Below are positions 7,429 through 11,360 of a stretch of DNA of 11,360 nt, one piece after another; within the stretch, counting starts at the first letter, position 1; the number at the start of each line of letters is the position of its first letter. Source of the DNA: Planctomycetia bacterium. Lineage in GTDB: Bacteria > Planctomycetota > Phycisphaerae > Phycisphaerales > SM1A02. Location: positions 1 to 11,360 of the forward strand of contig SYIB01000216.1 of the NCBI GenBank assembly GCA_005798965.1, in the 5' to 3' direction. The position numbers and the translations under genes are program-made. The notes under the pieces were generated by a model. The model was given only the letters and a program-made list of their open reading frames with translations. It did not search any database and was not told where the DNA came from.

Positions 7429-7637
7429 GGGCGGAGACCTTGTGGAAAGAAAACGGCCGCCGCTCTTTCGATGCGACGGCCGTGTCCTTTGGGATGGTAG
7501 CAGCGGGGGGCCTTCAGCCCCGCCTGTTCAGCCGTTCGAGAGGCCTTCGCGCGAGGCCCAACGTGCTGGGAAGGCGTCGGCGTTTCAGCGACGCGGAACC
7601 CCTGACGAATGCTCCCCACGGCTATAGTAGTTTTAGG
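7429..7637 (-). promoter_or_regulatory. Hairpin-rich leader of the E1-E2 operon, possible attenuator
   Basis: No convincing gene lies between the gamma-glutamyltransferase stop and E1 alpha. Read as minus-strand RNA, this segment holds a series of stem-loops: 7574-7594 (GCGTCG/CGACGC), 7542-7558 (GGCCT/AGGCC), 7503-7523 (GCGGGG/CCCCGC) and the terminator at 7453-7483 just before the ATG. The operon promoter should lie between the hairpin at 7645-7677 and the later stems; the best -10-like hexamer I see is TACTAT at about 7622-7627, without a good -35. A leader that ends in a terminator right before the first gene is the layout of attenuators and riboswitches. I do not recognise a known riboswitch or T-box motif. 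Hairpins are common by chance in GC-rich DNA, so only the terminator itself is strong. Confidence 0.4.
7443..7483 (-). terminator. Intrinsic terminator or attenuator just before E1 alpha
   Basis: The minus-strand stem is ACGGCCGTCGC (7483-7473) with GCGGCGGCCGT (7463-7453), 11 pairs including one G-U, around a 9-base loop. It runs directly into TTTTCTTTCC. On the plus strand the G-U becomes a C-A mismatch and there is no comparable T-run, so it is oriented for minus-strand transcription. It ends about 14 bases before the E1 alpha ATG. As a plain terminator it would block read-through from upstream, and from any operon promoter in the leader. Confidence 0.72.
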
Positions 7638-7677
7638 AAAAAAGTATGATGATCAGGCTGACAAGCCGATAATCATA
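7638..7677 (-). terminator. Probable terminator of the gamma-glutamyltransferase gene
   Basis: A minus-strand imperfect hairpin from 7677 to 7645: outer TATGAT/ATCATA (6 pairs), then a mismatch, 3 pairs, a bulge and GGCT/AGCC (4 pairs) around the loop TGTC. One base later comes T6 (7643-7638). It lies 114 bases after the stop codon at 7792. The stem is AT-rich at its base, weaker than the other two terminators here, but the T6 run fits an intrinsic terminator. It lies in an AT-rich island (about 7620-7680), and the TGCTATGAT at its upstream edge also looks like an extended -10, so a promoter or operator role is the alternative. Confidence 0.5.
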
Positions 7678-7791
7678 GCACTGGCACCGAAGGGTAGCCG
7701 TGGCGCGCCTCGCCCGTTGGTGGGGTCCATGCTGAATAGGCCCATTGGGGCACCATGGCTCGCGGGTCGCCAGTGCTGGCGCGGGCGGCCT

Positions 7792-9594
<1,803 letters not shown>

Positions 9595-9690
9595 GCGGTC
9601 AGGCTAGCGGGCCCACGAGTCGCACTGCGAAACCCACGGTCCTCGTGACTGGAGGATCATCCAGCACCCGCTGGCGGATGTTCCGTCGCG
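9595..9690 (-). other. Intergenic region upstream of the gamma-glutamyltransferase gene
   Basis: This should contain the promoter of the gamma-glutamyltransferase gene, because a terminator closes the gene before it. I see no convincing -35/-10 pair and no strong Shine-Dalgarno before the GTG at 9594; the only -10-like hexamer is a poor TAGCCT at about 9603-9608. Confidence 0.3.
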
Positions 9691-9732
9691 CTCCAACGAA
9701 CAAGGCCGCCGCCCGTGGTGGGCAGCGGCCTT
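9691..9732 (-). terminator. Intrinsic terminator of the amino acid dehydrogenase gene
   Basis: The minus-strand stem is AAGGCCGCTGCCC (9732-9720) with GGGCGGCGGCCTT (9714-9702), 13 pairs including one G-U, around a 5-base loop and followed by TGTTCGTTGG. It begins 23 bases after the stop codon at 9756. The G-U pair is a C-A mismatch on the plus strand, which supports minus-strand use. The U-tract is modest. Confidence 0.75.
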
Positions 9733-9755
9733 CGGTTGTGCGACGGTGGACGCGC

Positions 9756-10838
9756 TCAGACGCCGACGGTCACGGGCTTCTTCGAGCCGCTCGTGCGGCC
9801 CGCGGCGATGCGGCGCTTGGCGTAGGCGATCGCGGCATTGGCGGTCGAATCCTGCGTGCGGCTCTCTTCGAGCACGGCCAGCGTGGTGTCCTCGATCTTG
9901 GCGACCTTCTGGTCGACCATCGCCTCGGTGTAGCCGAGGTAGAGGCCGCCCAGGCGGATCAGGCCGCCGGCGTTGGCGACAAAGTCCGGCGAGTACAGCA
10001 CGCCCTTCTTCTTGATCGCGATGCTGTCAGCCGCGGGGTCGAGCAGCTGGTTGTTGGCGGTGCCGCAGACGATGGCGCAGTTCAGGCCCGCAATCGTCTT
10101 CGCATCGAGCACGCCGCCGAGCGCGCACGGCGCGAGCATGTCGAGCTTCTCGGTGAACAGGTTGCGGTCGTTGCCCAGCGCCACACAGCCGAGTTCCTCG
10201 ACTGCGCGCTTCATGGTGGGCACATGCACGTCGGTGACGAGCACGGTCGCACCCGCACCACGCAGGAGCTTCGCGAGCTTGAAGCCGGTCGCGCCGCAGC
10301 CCTGCACGCCGACGGTCAGGTTGGCGAAGCTCACGGGCTTGCCGAGGAACTTGAGGCAGGCCTTCATCGAGTTGAAGCAGCCCTGCGCGGTCCATGGGCT
10401 TGGGTCACCGCCGCGGCTGACGGCCTCGCCACCCATGATGTGCGGCGTCTCGCGCGCCATCCAGTCGCAGAACTGCGGGCTCACGCCGACATCCTCGGCG
10501 GCGATGTACTGGCCGTCGAAGGTGTTGACGAAGCGGCCCATCGCGCGGCCCTGCGCCTCGGTCGGCTGCTGGCCGGCCTCGTCGAGGATGATCACGCTCT
10601 TCGCACCACCCATCGGCAGGTCGGCCGCGGCCGCCTTGTAGGTCATGCCTTCAGACAGACGCAGCACGTCGAAGACTGCTTCTTCGGTGCAGGCGTAGGC
10701 CCAACGGCGCGTGCCGCCGAGCGCATTGCCGAGCACCGAGCTGTGGACGGCCACGATGGCCTTCAGGCCGCTTGCGGGATCCTGGTGGAACGCCACGCGC
10801 TCGTGGCCCATCGTGTGCATCGTCTTCAGCAGGTCCAT
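9756..10838 (-). CDS. Glu/Leu/Phe/Val-type amino acid dehydrogenase, probably leucine dehydrogenase
   Basis: Cytoplasmic NAD-dependent oxidative deaminase that converts an amino acid (most likely Leu/Val/Ile) to its 2-oxoacid plus ammonia. The 360-residue length is that of leucine dehydrogenase, shorter than glutamate dehydrogenase. The N-terminal substrate domain shows GGTRRW (41-46), Lys68 and Lys80 in GMTYKAAAADLPMGGAKSVI, and the EDVG loop with Asp116. The Rossmann domain starts at GVQGCGATG (177-185), with Asp203 at the end of the second strand. NNQL (262-265) and FVANAGGLI (286-294) follow. The two lysines match the positions expected in Bacillus leucine dehydrogenase. The ATG at 10838 has GGAG 5 bases upstream. 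It lies 67 bases after the partial gene on its right and ends at a terminator. Leucine is preferred over phenylalanine or valine from overall resemblance only. Confidence 0.9.
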   Translation of the reverse strand: MDLLKTMHTMGHERVAFHQDPASGLKAIVAVHSSVLGNALGGTRRWAYACTEEAVFDVLRLSEGMTYKAAAADLPMGGAKSVIILDEAGQQPTEAQGRAMGRFVNTFDGQYIAAEDVGVSPQFCDWMARETPHIMGGEAVSRGGDPSPWTAQGCFNSMKACLKFLGKPVSFANLTVGVQGCGATGFKLAKLLRGAGATVLVTDVHVPTMKRAVEELGCVALGNDRNLFTEKLDMLAPCALGGVLDAKTIAGLNCAIVCGTANNQLLDPAADSIAIKKKGVLYSPDFVANAGGLIRLGGLYLGYTEAMVDQKVAKIEDTTLAVLEESRTQDSTANAAIAYAKRRIAAGRTSGSKKPVTVGV

Positions 10839-10905
10839 GGTGTCTCCGTAGAGTGGTGGGGGAAGCCGGGGATCCTAGTGCTCGTGCCGCAGGCGATGAA
10901 ACCGA

Positions 10906-11360
10906 TCAGGCCCCCGCACCGGTGCTGACCTTGGTGCCGGCGAACACGCTGCCAGTACCGAACTGCGGGATGTTCGACTGGTCGGGCTTCTTGCCGGTAC
11001 CGCGCACCGCCATGATGGGCGTGCGCTCGGGGAGCACGTAGTCGGCGTTGGGCAGGCTGTCGGCCCAGGCCAGCACGGCATCCGCCGCACGCTTCATCGA
11101 CGTATCGCAGTTCTGCCGAAGCGCACGGAGTTCGGCGTCGAACTGCTCACCGGCGAAGGCGATGAAGTGGTCGACGATCGCAGCCTCATGCTCGAGCTCG
11201 CGACCCTCGAGGCCCCGGCGCATGTTGCGCTCGAACTTCGACAGCGTGCACAGGCTGGCGTGGATCCACAGGGCGCCGAGCGCCAGGCGCGACTGGATGG
11301 TCTGTGCCGTGACGATGCCTTCTTCGTGCTCCTTGAACATCATCTTGACCTGGTGGCTGA
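10906..11360 (-). CDS. C-terminal part of a helical protein, possibly acyl-CoA dehydrogenase (partial)
   Basis: The reading frame is open through the right edge, so the N-terminus lies outside the window and the internal Met codons near 11341 need not be starts; 151 codons before the stop are visible. The protein is alpha-helical (SRLALGALWIHASLCTLSKF, then a charged helix with RELEHEAAIVDHFIAFAGEQF) and ends in a Gly/Pro-rich, unstructured tail after about the last 45 residues (LPERTPIMAVRGTGKKP). Helical C-terminal extensions of this kind occur in large acyl-CoA dehydrogenases, and such an enzyme would fit beside an amino acid dehydrogenase, but no catalytic or FAD-binding motif is in view. 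It could equally be another helical protein. The stop is 67 bases before the next start with no terminator between, so the two genes may be co-transcribed. Confidence 0.4.
   Translation of the reverse strand, partial: SHQVKMMFKEHEEGIVTAQTIQSRLALGALWIHASLCTLSKFERNMRRGLEGRELEHEAAIVDHFIAFAGEQFDAELRALRQNCDTSMKRAADAVLAWADSLPNADYVLPERTPIMAVRGTGKKPDQSNIPQFGTGSVFAGTKVSTGAGA

Noticed and set aside
5251..7500. Plus-strand open frame of 749 codons opposite E2 start, E1 beta and E1 alpha
   Set aside because: Its translation is Asp/Val/Ala/Arg/His-rich with no recognisable domain, and it mirrors conserved E1 genes on the other strand. Long antisense frames are expected in GC-rich coding DNA.
7407..7619. 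70-codon minus-strand frame in the E1 alpha leader as a leader peptide
   Set aside because: GTG start without a ribosome site, runs through the terminator hairpin and into E1 alpha in another frame, and shows no run of regulatory codons.

Overview
The window is GC-rich chromosomal DNA with every convincing gene on the minus strand, so transcription runs from right to left. Content and style suggest a planctomycete-like bacterium, possibly Phycisphaerae: a Tat-signal gamma-glutamyltransferase homologue, a two-PDZ HtrA protease, and a leucine-dehydrogenase-type amino acid dehydrogenase. This taxonomic reading is inference from gene style; no rRNA or other marker gene is present.

Right end (9702-11360): the C-terminal part of a helical protein, possibly an acyl-CoA dehydrogenase, runs in from outside the window. 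It is followed by a Glu/Leu/Phe/Val-type amino acid dehydrogenase, most likely leucine dehydrogenase, which ends at a good intrinsic terminator. Middle right (7638-9594): a single Tat-exported gamma-glutamyltransferase-family protein ends in an AT-rich, terminator-like hairpin. The next 363 bases (7429-7791) are non-coding. They hold that hairpin, several GC hairpins, and a strong terminator whose U-tract ends about 14 bases before the next start codon.

Left half (10-7428): a tight minus-strand gene run encodes E1 alpha, E1 beta and E2 of a 2-oxoacid dehydrogenase complex (pyruvate or branched-chain type; no E3 here). It is followed by a Wzz-like two-TM membrane protein, a SpoU/TrmH RNA 2'-O-methyltransferase and a secreted HtrA/DegP-like protease. 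Gaps from E1 alpha to the methyltransferase are 4-36 bases, and the protease follows after 66 bases, so all six may be co-transcribed.

Functionally, the dehydrogenase (amino acid to 2-oxoacid), the E1/E2 complex (2-oxoacid to acyl-CoA) and a possible acyl-CoA dehydrogenase could form a branched-chain amino acid degradation route. E1 alpha also resembles the Gram-positive type of pyruvate dehydrogenase, so the substrate is open. The most interesting signals are the hairpin-rich, terminator-bearing leader just before E1 alpha, an Arg next to the catalytic Ser of the protease, and an orphan Wzz-like protein inside a central-metabolism operon. I found no CRISPR array, insertion sequence, tRNA or rRNA.
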